Of a stretch of 64,000 nucleotides of DNA, positions 33,971 through 44,929 are shown piece by piece. This DNA is from Muscardinus avellanarius. Lineage: Eukaryota; Chordata; Mammalia; Rodentia; Gliridae. The translations under genes were made by a program, and so were the position numbers. The notes under the pieces were generated by a model. The model saw nothing but the letters and a program-made list of their open reading frames with translations, had not been told where the DNA came from and did not search any database. Each line of letters starts with the position of its first letter. The first letter of the stretch is position 1. The stretch is from NCBI GenBank assembly GCA_963383645.1, contig OY726561.1, forward strand, positions 31,104,826-31,168,825, read 5' to 3'.

Positions 33971-33987
33971 CCCCGTCCCTCCCTCCC
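33971..33987 (-). other. G-quadruplex motif in L1 3' UTR
   Basis: On the minus (element) strand this reads GGGAGGGAGGGACGGGG, a textbook four-run G-quadruplex motif. G-rich polypurine tracts are an established feature of mammalian L1 3' UTRs. The same tract is recognisable in the L1 ends at 17,934, 27,350 and 55,390. Confidence 0.8.
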
Positions 33988-34221
33988 ATGCTTGGCTTAG
34001 TGATTGACTTCGATATGTTTAAGTAAATTGTGAGCTTTAGAGATTTTCCTCTTCCGCCCTCATTTCTCCTCCTTTAGGTTGTCTTGTTTGCTCCTCTTTT
34101 CTCCCTAACTCTCACATATTAGGGAAAGCATCTGATTTCTTATTTTTTGTGCCTGACTAATCTCACTTAGCATAATGTCCTCCAGTTCCATCCATTTCCC
34201 TGAAAATGATGTAATTGAGTT

Positions 34222-34437
34222 GTTTTTTTTTTTTTTTTTTTTTTTTTTTTGGTGGTACTGGGGTTCCTGGAAGCCCTTCTACCTTCTACCGGGCTACACT
34301 CCCAGACCTATTTTTTACATTTTCATTTTGGAAACAGGGTCTCCTAAACCAGCACGTGCGGCTGGCTTCGAACCTGCGCGATCCTCCTGTCTCTGCCTCC
34401 CAAGCACGGGGATTACAAGCGTGCGCCACCACGCCCG
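34222..34437 (-). mobile_element. SINE (derived subtype) inserted in the L1, with TSD
   Basis: A long poly-T tail (about 27 T) precedes 'ggtggtactggggttcctgg'. The body keeps 'gaacctgcgcgatcctcctg' and ends 'gcgccaccacgcccgg'. The direct repeat 'taattgagtt' at 34,212-34,221 and 34,439-34,448 is perfect. It carries a small internal duplication ('taccttctacc') near the tail. It interrupts the L1 ORF2/3'-UTR boundary, so this SINE is younger than the young L1. Confidence 0.96.
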
Positions 34438-34448
34438 GTAATTGAGTT

Positions 34449-35367
34449 TTTTTTTATGGCTGAGTAAAATTCCATTGTGTACATATCCCACAGTTTTGTA
34501 ATCCATTCATCTGTTGATGGACATCTTGGCTGGTTCCATAGTTTGGCTATGGTGAATTGTGCAGCTATGAACATAGATACACATGCATTAGTTTGGTAGT
34601 TTGGTTTCTTTTCTTTTGGGTAGATACCCAACAGTGGTATTGTTGGATCAAATGGTAGATTTGTTCCCATTCTTCTGAGGAGTCTCCATACTGTTTTCCA
34701 AAGTGGTTGCACTAATTTGCAATCCCACCAACAATGTCTTAGAGTTCCCACTTCTCCACATCCTCGCCAGCATCTGTTATTGTTTGTGTTTTGAATGATT
34801 GCCATTCTAGTTGGAGTTAGGTGAAATCTCAGGGTAGTTTTGATTTGCATCTCTCTGATTGCCAGTGATGTTGAGCATTTTTTCATGCATTTATTGGCCA
34901 TTTGAATTTCTTCTTTTGTGAAGTGTCTATTTAGTTCATTTGCCCATTTTGTTATTGGATGCTTTGTTTTCTTAATGTTGAGTTTCTTGAGTTCTCTGTA
35001 TATTCTAGATATTAGTCCTCTATCAGTGGTGTAGGTGGCAAAAATCTTCTCCCATTCTGTTGGCTCTCGATTGAGATTCTTGATAGTTTCTTTTGCTGAA
35101 CAGAAGCTCTTCAGTTTCATGCAATCCCATGTATTGATTCTCCTTTTAATTTGTTGTGCCTTTGGGGTCTTGTTGAGGAAATGTTTGTCTGTGCCTATGT
35201 GTTGTAGTGTTGGACCTATGCCCTCTTCAAGGAGCTTCAAGGTCTCTGGTTTAATTTCCAAGTCTTTGATCAATCGTGAGTTGACTTTTGTACAGGGTGA
35301 AAAAGTGGGATTAACATCCAATTTTCTGCATATGGTTAACCAGTTTTGCCAACACCCTTTGTTGAAG
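34449..35367 (-). pseudogene. LINE-1 ORF2 C-terminal fragment (truncated)
   Basis: The frame is open from 35,414 to 34,413 (333 codons). Residues about 17-322 are L1 ORF2; the first residues come from host flank and the last about 11 from the inserted SINE. ORF2 protein normally is an endonuclease-reverse transcriptase of about 1,275 residues that copies L1 and SINE RNA at nicked target DNA. Here only the region downstream of the RT core remains. Visible are the KLKSFC-like segment (residues 101-105), the conserved '[14 protein letters not shown]' block (177-190), and the zinc-knuckle-like motif C-x3-C-x7-H-x4-C at Cys215, Cys219, His227 and Cys232. Endonuclease and RT domains are missing because of 5' truncation, so no enzyme activity is possible. 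No internal stop exists, which is unlike the other L1 copies here and supports youth. Confidence 0.95.
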
Positions 35368-35414
35368 ACAAAGTTGGTTTTCAAGTCTACTTTTATGAAG
35401 TTTTTATGGTCCAA

Positions 35415-37989
35415 AACTGATTAGTATGAAAACAGGAGCTTAATCATCACTCTTTTGATGTTCAATTTAGACATTTTTTTTAAGGATTCTGCTCTGTAGT
35501 TAGATTTCATATATATATAGTCAATAGTGATTTTCTTAAAATATGTTCATCATTTATCCAACCTATTTACAATCATCATATGACCTTTATTGCACTTATA
35601 ATAAATTCCTCATTGTAATCTCTATAAACCCTATATAACCTAGTTGTCTTGATTTTTATTTTTAAATTTGTTTTGAAATAGATTTTTTTCTTGCTCACCA
35701 TGTTCTCATTAATTTTTTATTTTATTTGGATATACCAATTACATTGATTGCAGTAGACTTTTGCATTAGCTACTCTTCAGCTCCTTGATAATTTTTCCCA
35801 CTATATTTATGAACAGTCAATTCATTCTTGAGATTCAAGTTTCATCTCAATTTGTATTTTATATAGAGAGAAATTCCTTCATCACCTTATTTAAGATAGC
35901 TTTCCAGTCTTACTATGACAATACCCTGCCTTGTTTCTCTCCTTAACACACTAGCATTCTAACATTATATATTAATGTGTACATTATTTAGATGTTTCTT
36001 TAAAAAAAAGTACACCTATTCTCTTAATAAGAATTGGAGTAGGGACTGTCACTGTTAGGCTTTCAGATGAGTGTCTAACACAAAAAGACAATATTGTATG
36101 TAAATCATACTAAGTAGTGGAAATGCAACAGAGATGAAAGAAAATGCACGTGTAAATATACTTAAAGAATGCATCTAGCCATTCCTGTAAAGCCTTATGT
36201 TGAGACACATGAAGGACAAGGTGAAAGCTATCAAAGTATCCAGATGGAGAAAATCAAGTGATTATGACGTCATTAGGGTAATAGATCCATTAACCTTTCA
36301 GGTCTGAACAATCAGTCAAAATCTTTAGACTCAAGAATTATGTTTAATTATTAGTTTCTTTGTATATACACACAAACATGTTCATTGTGTTCCCCAAGAG
36401 TTTTAAGAGGGAGAGAGTGTTACATTTTGTAATCAGCAGAGACCCTTTTAAGAGAGAGACCATGATGAGAAAGAATAAAAATAAAACAAATTTCTAGTTA
36501 AATATGTAACAAAAATAATATGAATCATATCAAGAATGTTTTGCTAATGTTTGATGAAAAGAAGAAATGGAATCAACATTTTACTTAACTCAGATATTGA
36601 TGCCAATCTCTCTTGACAAGTTTCTTATTGGTAATTGTTGGAAGGAATTGAGAAATTTGGGCTCAGCTGGCATGAGTAACGACTCAAAGGCAGTTTTGTT
36701 TTTTTGCCATTAAATTCACGGACAGAATTATATTTTATCTGTCCTCACCAGTTGCCTGCTTTTGCTCCAAATGCAGACAGCTTCCAAAAAGATTCAACTC
36801 TTCTCACACCTACAAAGAATTTTGGAATTTTTGTTCAAGGTTAGTAAAAGGATTCTTAATCACTTTAATTTAGCTTAGTATTAACTTGCAAAATCCATCT
36901 CAGTTAACAAAGATACAGAGACAAAGATATTTAAAATAATCTATTCATTTCAGTAAGAGAAAAATATCAGAATGTAACTAGAAAAATTACAGCTGCATAC
37001 ATAAATGTGCAAATATATTTAACAAATATATTTCAGATGCAAGTTTATCACTGGTTAATTGGAGAGTAGTGTGGGACAGATGAGATATATAGAGAAAATA
37101 AAATCAATGAAATAAAATTGCTATCACTCTCCATTCTCTTTTTCTTCGTATTTATGTAAATTAGTTGCTGTAGAATATTTTTAGCTGCGTAGGTATATGA
37201 AATCACATACATAAAATTAGTTGAGGTAAAATTTTGTCAATTTATGAGTTCCTCTCTCCTCTATTCATTATCTATTCATGTACTGTGTCCGTTTTGAATA
37301 ACATTGAAGAGTTTGCAGGAACTCAACATGAATTTGATATGGTAGGATGTATATAATTCTGAATTGAACATGAGGCACTAATTAATATGTGTTGGATGAA
37401 AATATAGTATTGTAGTAAAAAAACGTATAAGAAACTAAGTCCACTACATATTAAAATGTCTTATTTTCTTTTAGTACTTAAATTATTAGATCTTTTTCGT
37501 ATACATAAAACTAAACACATACTGAAAAATGTGGGAACTTCTAAAAATTCATGAGACTTATATCAACTTATAATGTGAAATTATAGATATAAACTTGAAT
37601 AACAATCAGATCTGTTTGAAATATTATGTCAGGTGCTGCAATGGGCCATTTCAGAAGCATAGTTTTTCTTCTGTTTTCATATTTCTCAGCAGAAAGAGTT
37701 GAAAATGATTATCTTGGATGGAAGCCCTATAGAGATATTCTTTTTCTAAAAATGGCCTACATAGTACCAATCCTTTCCTAATGATTTTCCCAAAATGGTT
37801 TATGTATAACTAGCTATTTTAATCAGTTAACAGTGCTCATTATATTTCACAGCATTTTGAGGAAAGATCTTTTCAACAATTCTTCATTCATCAACAAAAT
37901 TAGCTTAAATTGGAAATTCTCAATTAGTATAAAGGTGATGCAATAGTGTAATGATGGTCTCTGAGATGTTCCTTGTAATCTGTGAGCTT
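35415..37989. other. Unique AT-rich intergenic DNA
   Basis: About 2.6 kb without a supportable gene or young repeat. Confidence 0.5.
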
Positions 37990-38065
37990 AAATATGTTGC
38001 AAAACCCTTTTAAATTCTTGTTTTCTCATTTGTAAGAGGGAATAATACCAGGACTATATAAAAAA
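37990..38065 (+). repeat. MIR-like remnant
   Basis: 'cttgttttctcatttgtaag' followed by 'agggaataataccaggac' corresponds to the MIR 'cagtttcctcatctgtaaaatggg.ataata' segment. It is short and diverged. Confidence 0.55.
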
Positions 38066-38370
38066 CAAAACAACAAAACAAAATTGGCACAGTTCTGTAA
38101 TATGCCTGAAATAAGTGAAACAAATGGTTATTATTTTGTAAATTCTTGGATTTCAGCAAAGGCATATGATAGAGTACAGATCTATTTCTAGCAAAAGTAC
38201 TACTCCCCCAAACATGTGTTCATGGCAATCCTTAAAATTGCTCATTTTACATCAATTTCTGAGAGGAGCTTGTTGCTTTGTTTATTTAAAGTGAAGGGAA
38301 TTGGACAAAAGACAAAATTTTTGTTTTCACATGCATATTTTGTCATTGTTTAGACAAAACCATTATCTCA

Positions 38371-38371
<1 letters not shown>

Positions 38372-38402
<31 letters not shown>
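38372..38402. repeat. (TA)n microsatellite followed by T-run
   Basis: About 15 TA units run directly into a 13-T stretch. No SINE body is attached. Confidence 0.95.
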
Positions 38403-38410
<8 letters not shown>

Positions 38411-38414
38411 TTTT

Positions 38415-38826
38415 CTTGAGCCATTCTTTTTTCACTTGAAATTTACTGGAACAAACAGAATATTTCAGCATTTCTCTACTTTCTCTCTTTCTGCCTCAAA
38501 CCCAATGAGGCCTTGAAGGTTTGGATTATTATGTACACCAATGTTGTTGTTTGTGATAATTTAGATGATGTGTCTGTCATCAGTCAGATACTCACTGATC
38601 TAAGATTTGTATGGGACACAACACAAGCAGGACAGATGTATATATTATATTCCGTTATAAAAGATTAAGGCTAAAAAAGAGGAGTAGGGTTAAAAATACA
38701 CACTCTTTTGCCATGATAGATGAATTAGACAATCTGAAATACTTATAAATATGAAATTAGGTGTGTGAATGTGTTTATGCGTAGGTGGTAGATTTCCAGA
38801 TCTGATCTACATTGTAAGTTCAGGTC
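38415..38826. other. Unique intergenic DNA
   Basis: I see nothing recognisable between the microsatellite and the provirus. Confidence 0.5.
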
Positions 38827-39238
38827 TGTTCCAGTCAGCATTCTTGTAGTTATAATAAAAAGACTGACCACGTAACTTGGAGGAAAGAAGATTTATTTTC
38901 TTGTGCTTTGGAATTTAGTTCATGTGAGGTTGGGGACCACAGATCTCAATGCATGTCGGTAGGAAGCAGAGCAAGGGAGAACACAAGGCCTGTGCTCACA
39001 TCATGGAGGATGGAATCAAGAGAGAGAAGGCAGGGAAGAGAGGAATCAAATACAATCCCTAAGGCTGCACTGCCAGGGACCCATTTCCAGCTACACCCAA
39101 CCATCCTACTCCATGCCACACAGGTAAATTCATTACAATGGATTAATCCACTCCTCAGATTAAAATCCTTAAGACTCAATTATAACTCACAAGTTATAAA
39201 TGAGCTCTTTAGGGGACATTTCATATCCAACTATAGCA
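38827..39238 (-). repeat. 3' LTR of the MaLR-like provirus
   Basis: In plus orientation it runs 'tgttccagtcagcattcttg' to 'ccaactatagca' (TG...CA). It has 'gaagatttattttc' (AATAAA on the minus strand), a G/A-rich middle, 'taaggctgcactgccaggg' and 'tgagctctttaggggacatt'. Sense transcription would start in the other LTR and be polyadenylated here. Confidence 0.87.
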
Positions 39239-40845
39239 TTCTGTTCCTGCCCCCTGAAAGAGCTCATGCTCAGTAAAATTTATTTAGTCCTAAGAGTTCA
39301 CACAGTTTTAACAGTTCTTACATTGCTGAAAAGTCTCCAAATCCAAAATCTCCTCTGAGACTCAATGTAAACTCTTGTGTACTATAAAAGACATAGAAAA
39401 TTAAAATAAAAGGCAAGTTACATACATTCAATTGATAAAGGCAAATAGAAAATATTTACATTATCACCGAGATGAACAGAACCATAAAAGAAGTTTTGAA
39501 CCAAAAGAATAATGAAATTCAGCAGGGAAAGCATTTGATTTTGCAGTTTCACTTTTGGCATCCAGGGCAGATGGCAGTGAGAAGTGATCTCCAAGGGGCC
39601 TTGGTAGCCTCATCCCTGAGGCCTGGCTGATTGCAATGGGCAGTTTACTGCCTCTTGAAGCCTCGCTCCATGGCACACAGCTAGCAGCCTTTCCTAGTAG
39701 TCGTTCTATATCCTGGCCTTTCTAAATCATGGAGATATACATTTCAATTTGGCTTCAGCCTCCACTTCATAAAGTGTCCAATTTGAGCCTGCTTGCAGGG
39801 ATTCCAACTCTGCCACATGTTGCCTGGATTCCCAGGCTATAGTTTGAAGTTTGGGGGTAGCCTAATGACCCCTTATTTTTTAGCAAAGCCAGCATTCTTT
39901 GAGCTCCAAGATGGACGTTCAACAGAAAAGTTAGTCGCACACTCTTTAATATAACCACTGGGGCAATTTTATTTTATGTATGTATGTATGTATGTATGTA
40001 TGTATGTATGTATGTATGTATTTATTTTGCAGTACTGAGGATGGAACCCAGGGGCATTCTACCTCCAAGCTACAATCTCAGCCATTTTTTTGTTATTCTT
40101 TATTTTGAAATAGAGTCTCACTGAGTTGCAGAGGACCTTAGTAAGTAGCTGAGGCTATCTATGAACCGTGATCTTCCTGTCTCAGCCTCAAATGCTGAGA
40201 TTACAGCATGTGCCACTATGCCTGGCAACTTGATTTCTAATCATAAGCTGTAGGCCTCACTCCATCTGGAAATCACTGGCCACAAGTCCATCTGAGCTGA
40301 CCCTGGCCCCTGCTAGCCCTGCCTCCATCATGACCACCACATCCTCCTTTTTTTCAGCCATATACTTCCTTCCATGACATAATTTTTCTGAGATCAAGTT
40401 ATACATATGCCTTTCAGGCCAAACTGTAGATCTATCAAGTCTCTCTACCTTACTTTTTGCTCCTGAAATTCAGTATACAGTTCATTGAATTAGGACATCC
40501 ATCTCCATAATGGAGTTTGGATATTTTTTTGTTTTGTTATCTTTTCTGGTAGTTTATTCATCCTGTCATCTTTAAATCTGGCCTTTTAAAATGTTTTAGG
40601 ACATGAACAAAATGTCCACGAGCTCTTTTGAAAAGTGTAACACATTTTACCTCTACTCCATTTCCCTATAGAGTATTGTTTGCCATTCAAAATCTTCTGA
40701 GCACAATCTCTACCATCCTACCATTTGCCTTCCTAGCTACACTCTGGCCCTTCCAATATCATTCCACAAACTGGTTCCAAACAGTGACAATCTACATAAT
40801 CAGACTTAGATGTAGCAACAATCTCACTGCCCTTATGCCATTTTC
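39239..40845 (-). repeat. Internal region of the MaLR-like provirus, with SINE insertion
   Basis: This is a GC-richer interior without long frames. Short frames at 39,464-39,676 and 39,767-39,958 on the element strand may be worn remnants, but no domain can be recognised. It is interrupted at 39,975-40,225 by an antisense SINE with a TATG tail. No primer-binding site could be identified next to the right LTR. Confidence 0.75.
39975..40225 (-). mobile_element. B1/ID SINE with (TATG)n tail, inserted in the provirus
   Basis: A (TATG)n tract of about 12 units (39,975-40,020) takes the place of the poly-T. It is followed by the reversed ID half ('agtactgaggatggaaccca'), the linker 'ttattttgaaatagagtctc' and the 7SL half ending 'gtgccactatgcctgg'. 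The flanks 'caattttattt' (39,964-39,974) and 'caacttgattt' (40,226-40,236) are a diverged duplication placed outside the TATG tract. Confidence 0.9.
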
Positions 40846-41255
40846 TGTTCAAATAAGCATTCTCACAGTCATAATCTAAAGAACTGATCATTTAACTTAG
40901 TGGGAAAAAATATTTTCTTATAGTTTCAGGCTAGTTCATGTGAGGCAGGGGACAGTGGATCTCAAGATATGATAGCAGGAAGTGGATAGAAAGAGAGCAC
41001 ATGGGCTGTGTGCCATCATGGTGGCTGGAAGTAAGAGAGAACAGAGAGAAGAAACCATTTATATAATTCCCAAAGCCACACCCCCAGGGACCAACCTCCA
41101 GACACACCCTAGATAAATCCATTCCAAAGACCTAGATAAAGATATTCGAAAGACTGTATCCACTGCTAAGATTATAACTCTCATGACTCAATTACTTTGG
41201 CTCTGAACATTAATAAAAGAGCTCTTTGGGGGACATTTTATACCTAACTATAACA
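40846..41255 (-). repeat. 5' LTR of the MaLR-like provirus
   Basis: In plus orientation it runs 'tgttcaaataagcattctca' to 'acctaactataaca' (TG...CA). It shares its block order with the left LTR, including 'gttcatgtgaggcaggggac', 'gaaagagagcacatgg', 'ccacacccccagggaccaac' and 'gagctctttgggggacattt'. Divergence between the two LTRs gives a clock for insertion age. Confidence 0.87.
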
Positions 41256-42244
41256 AAGTTCTAAATTGTCTTAATCCCAAGAGAGTAATACTACTGTTTT
41301 ATTTTTCAATCTTTCTATATGCTATTATTTCATTCAAGTATGTCTTTGTTCATTCCTTTCCAAGTGTAAATTTGAGCAACCGAATATATAAAAACAGAAA
41401 AAAAGTCTTCTGATTCTTAGAGATAGAGTTTTATTTATTGCTAACTTTATTTTAACCCATCAAATAAGCTTAAATAAAACTAGACATTTTCTTAGGTTCT
41501 GTAATAACTGGACTTTTATTTTCCCATTAATTAGTTCAATATAGAATGAAGCCGTAAACTCTATTCTGAATTTGTTGCTTTTACCAATTATCTACTAATA
41601 ATATATCTAAGATTACATTCTTTAAAATATAGGATTCTTTAAAAAACAGTGATTGATTTTAATTATTCAAAATTTTTCTTTCATGTTTCCTTTCAAGACA
41701 TTTGTTTATATTCTTTGAGAATATAATTGTATTGAAAGAAGTTAATACATGTCTTAAGCTGTCAAAATATAAAAATATGGTACATAGTTAATGAAATGAC
41801 TCAGGTAGATCTATACCGAAGAAAAAAGTATGTATTTATCTTGCCAGCTTGCCCAAAAGCTTGATAATTTTCTTTTTCTTCATGATTTGTTTTAATATTC
41901 ACTTAATTTAAAGTAAAATTTACATCACATCATCTGCTAAAGTAGCTAGAAACAATTTACCTTCATGTCATGGCTAAAATTGTCTTTCTCTAAAACCCTC
42001 TTCTTTGATTTAAGTCTTCCAATTAAAGATGAATATAAATTTTGTTCTTATATTTATAGTTAAATTATTTCCTGGTCCAATTTTATTCTCTTATTTTAAA
42101 TTATGTGCTTACACTCTTTTGTATTAAAATTTTCCTGGATAAATTATTACATCACCAAAACAAACTATACTTATTTACAACAAGACCATATTTTGTCTTT
42201 TGTCTTTTCTAAACAAATGTTTATGTCCTACAAAGTCAAGTTCC
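41256..42244. other. Unique AT-rich intergenic DNA
   Basis: No gene or repeat was recognised here. Confidence 0.5.
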
Positions 42245-42722
42245 ATTTCTTTCTTAATTGGTGCATTATTGTTAAACATCTCTTGAAGTACAAGATAGTA
42301 GAGCCATACATGCACACATCACTTATTTAGCCCTTCCCAAATTTTACCTCATTTTCTCCCCCCTCCCTCCTTTTCATGTTTGGCTTAGTGATTGACTTTG
42401 ATATGTTTGCGAATTTACATCATAGGCATTAGGGAATTTTCCTCTTTCCCCCTCCCATTCCCCTCAGTTAGGTCACCTTAATTTGTTCATCTGTGGTTTC
42501 TTCTTTATCTAGAGTTCCTCCTATGATCCCTTTTCTCCCTAACCTCTGCCTATTAGAGAGAGCACCTACTATTTTTTTTAACTTTATGTGACTGACTAAT
42601 CTCACTTAGCATAATGTTCTCCAGTTCTATCCATTTCCCCACAAATGACATAATTTTGTTTTTCTTTATGGCTCAGTAAAATTCCATTATGTACATTCCC
42701 CATAGTTTTGTAATCCATTCCT
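42245..42722 (-). mobile_element. 5'-truncated L1, antisense
   Basis: It begins with the 3' terminus 'aattggtgcattattgt', and the 3' UTR has the 'ccccctccctcc' tract, 'cttagtgattgactttgata' and 'tctcacttagcataatgttc'. It ends in the last ORF2 codons ('tttatggctcagtaaaattc', 'gtaatccattcctctgttga'). The 116-aa minus-strand frame at 42,673-43,023 fuses unrelated flank to these last ORF2 codons and is not a gene. Confidence 0.9.
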
Positions 42723-42756
42723 CTGTTGAAGTTTTTTTTTCTTTTTTTCTTTTTGA

Positions 42757-42799
42757 TGGAGGTTGATCTGTGTGCATTTTGGTGACCACCAGTGCTCTA
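42757..42799 (+). repeat. Unexplained 43-bp shared segment, copy 1
   Basis: 'ggaggttgatctg' ... 'attttg' ... 'gaccaccag' ... 'ctctag' recurs at 44,839-44,883, with the sequences outside it different. It sits just past the truncated end of the L1. Confidence 0.75.
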
Positions 42800-44424
42800 G
42801 ATTCATTTTGTAAAAGAATATATATGTTTGGGTATATAAAAATATATATACAAGAGCATATTATTGTCAAATTTTTATAATATTCTTCACTTTGTAACCA
42901 CTTGTAATTACTAAGAGTATATGGAATTGTAGAATGTGATGTTTCAAGACAATTGTAGTAAAAACTTGAATTTAAAAGAGGTAGGGTTTTAACATTATGG
43001 GAAAAAGTTATACAGTTCAACAACCCAAAAGCAAATGTAAAAAATCCTCTTTTTAATTAAAAATAAAAAACAAGTTGCAAGCAATTCTTCCAATCTAGGG
43101 AACTTTGCATTTTAACAGATGTTAATGAAACTATCATGAATGGATAATTCTTCGGGGCAAGGCATTTCATTGTGTCCAGTCATTCTTTTGGATAGTAAAG
43201 TCCAAAGTCTATGATTGAAATTTGGCAGACTTTAAACACAAGAGGAGCCAAAATTATAAATAGCTAATATGCTGAATTATAGAAGTCCAAATGACCAGAT
43301 GGAACCTTGAAGCTCAATTTAATTCAACAAACACAAATCAAGGCTTGTATCATGGTGAGGCAGTGTACCAGGATAGTAAGGAATGCTCTTTGCTCTTTAG
43401 GAGCTTATGACCTAGCTATATAGACATGTGTAATAAATATAAATATAATATATGCAGTAATAGAGTCATAAAACACAGAAATAGTATAGATAATGAAATC
43501 TTAGTAACAAAATGTTTCCACCATATAGTTTATAGATAAGAAGATCCCACATATTTTCTTTTTTATATGATCTTAAGTAAATTTTTAATCTTTTCTAAAT
43601 GTATTTAATTAAACCTCACTGAAAGCAATTCTTTTATTTTCTTTGCAATAACAATTCAGGCCAAATGGTTTTTCTATAGGAAGACACATTTTATCCACCA
43701 CACTGTTTCACACATCTCCAACAGTTCTGATCCATATTCAGGAAGCATAAATGATAGTAGTTAAGTGGCTTATAAGAAGTTTGAATAAATCAAACGTGTT
43801 CGTATTTCCCTGCATTGGTAAATACAACCAGTTGGCAAGTGCTTTTATATAGAATGTGTATATGCCCTATGCATGAGATAGAAAATCAGGGGCTTTTCAG
43901 AGCCCCCTACTTTTATGCCTTTCACACTCAGTAGCAGTAAGTAATCTTTCTTTTTCCTTCTCCAAAGTTTTATTTATTCCATAGAAGTATGTGTCTGAAT
44001 ATGCATATCTTGTTCCTTTTTTCTCTATTCTTATAAGTAGATATTTTGTTTGATAGCTTCAGAATTATTATAAAATTAATATGCATGCTCCCAAATTTCA
44101 AATTGTATGCTGTTTACTACCGGAGCTCAGAGAGTTTTGGGAATGCCCCCTAGAGAGGATCTTGCAAAAGTTTCCACAGTGTCATGGAAAATACTTATCT
44201 AAAGAAAGAGGTTATTCATAAAACCTGGGACCACACCACTGACTCATTGTGAGAGATGATGAAATGCTGAAAGCTTCTCGTCTGCTGAATTTTGTTTCTT
44301 GGCCATGATTTCATGACATCATAGTTATGAAAAAGTTGTGGGTACAATGGGTGCATATAAATTACATAAAAGTAGTAGCTGAAGGTCCTCCTTCACATGC
44401 CTTCATTTTAAAAAAAAAGTCATA
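42800..44424. other. Unique AT-rich intergenic DNA
   Basis: No supportable gene is present. 43,330-43,480 ('taggagcttatgacctagct') resembles an ancient interspersed repeat that I cannot name. Confidence 0.45.
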
Positions 44425-44602
44425 TACACTGTCATGCACCTAGAATTTCAGAACTTGGGAGGCTGGAACAGAAGGATGGCAGGTTCAAGTCCTCAGCAAC
44501 TTAAGGAAATCCTGTTTCTCAACAAAAAAATTTTAAAACAGGGTTAACTCCCAAAGGTAGAATGCCCCATGTTCAATTCCCAGTACAAAAATAAATAAGT
44601 GA
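44425..44602 (+). mobile_element. Old B1/ID SINE
   Basis: It is a diverged sense copy: 'actgtcatgcacctagaatt', 'cagcaacttaaggaaatcct' and the ID half 'gtagaatgccccatgttcaa', with an AAAT-type tail. Confidence 0.8.
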
Positions 44603-44838
44603 GCAGAATCGCTCATCTTCCTCATGAAATCTACATGAAATGAATTGAAGTGGTATCAACACTTGGATGACTGCGATGCGACTTTGACATTGTGAGCAAA
44701 CCATATTGATAGTTATGAGGCAACAGAGCCTTAAACAAACAAAAATAAATAAGTAAAAATATAAATATAAAAAATAAATAAGCAGTATCTTTGCAAGCAG
44801 CCAAAGTCTTGAGGGCAACTGAAGGGCAGTAGAAATTT

Positions 44839-44883
44839 TGTTGGAGGTTGATCTGAGTATATTTTGAAGACCACCAGCACTCT
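44839..44883 (+). repeat. Unexplained 43-bp shared segment, copy 2
   Basis: This is the counterpart of 42,757-42,799, about 2.08 kb away in direct orientation. It lies just upstream of the sense LTR and may be its upstream edge. Confidence 0.7.
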
Positions 44884-44929
44884 AGTATGTAGCACAGTAG
44901 ATGTGCCTACATATTAGGACCTGATATGA

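Larger units (their letters stand above)
33813..35367 (-). mobile_element. Young 5'-truncated L1 with perfect 15-bp TSD
   Basis: This L1 lies on the minus strand. Its 3' terminus (poly-T in plus) is at left, the 3' UTR runs to about 34,200, and the ORF2 C-terminal part runs to 35,367, where the element is truncated. The direct repeat 'acaaagttggttttc' at 33,798-33,812 and 35,368-35,382 is perfect and brackets exactly the L1, which makes both ends certain. A SINE later inserted at 34,222-34,437. The 3' side has two A-tails separated by 31 nt of non-L1 DNA (see findings). An open reading frame over 300 codons and the perfect duplication point to a recent insertion. Confidence 0.96.
38827..41255 (-). 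mobile_element. MaLR-like provirus, nearly complete (LTR-internal-LTR)
   Basis: Two similar LTRs in the same orientation (412 and 410 bp) bound a 1.6-kb interior, about 1.35 kb once the SINE insertion is removed. That size fits the non-autonomous MaLR group of endogenous retrovirus-like elements. The interior adjoining the 3' LTR reads like the antisense of MaLR internal sequence ('caaatccaaaatctcctctgagac', 'aaaggcaagttacat'). No intact gag, pol or env frame is present. The 5-bp flanks AGGTC (left) and AAGTT (right) differ by two transitions and could be a decayed target-site duplication. Confidence 0.82.

Noticed and set aside
34175..34506. Overlapping frames within the SINE in the L1
   Set aside because: They are antisense and sense translations of the SINE and its tail, not genes.
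35035..35424. 129-aa open frame on plus
   Set aside because: It is the antisense shadow of the L1 ORF2 fragment on the minus strand.
38908..39276. 122-aa open frame on plus
   Set aside because: It lies within the antisense LTR of the MaLR-like provirus and has no retroviral or host domain in this orientation.
39975..40020. Regularly repeated units resembling an array
   Set aside because: It is a simple (TATG)n microsatellite in a SINE tail. No CRISPR-like repeat-spacer structure exists anywhere in the window, and the DNA is eukaryotic.
42673..43023. 116-aa minus-strand frame with an L1-like C-terminus
   Set aside because: It is a chance fusion of flanking DNA with the last ORF2 codons of a truncated L1.
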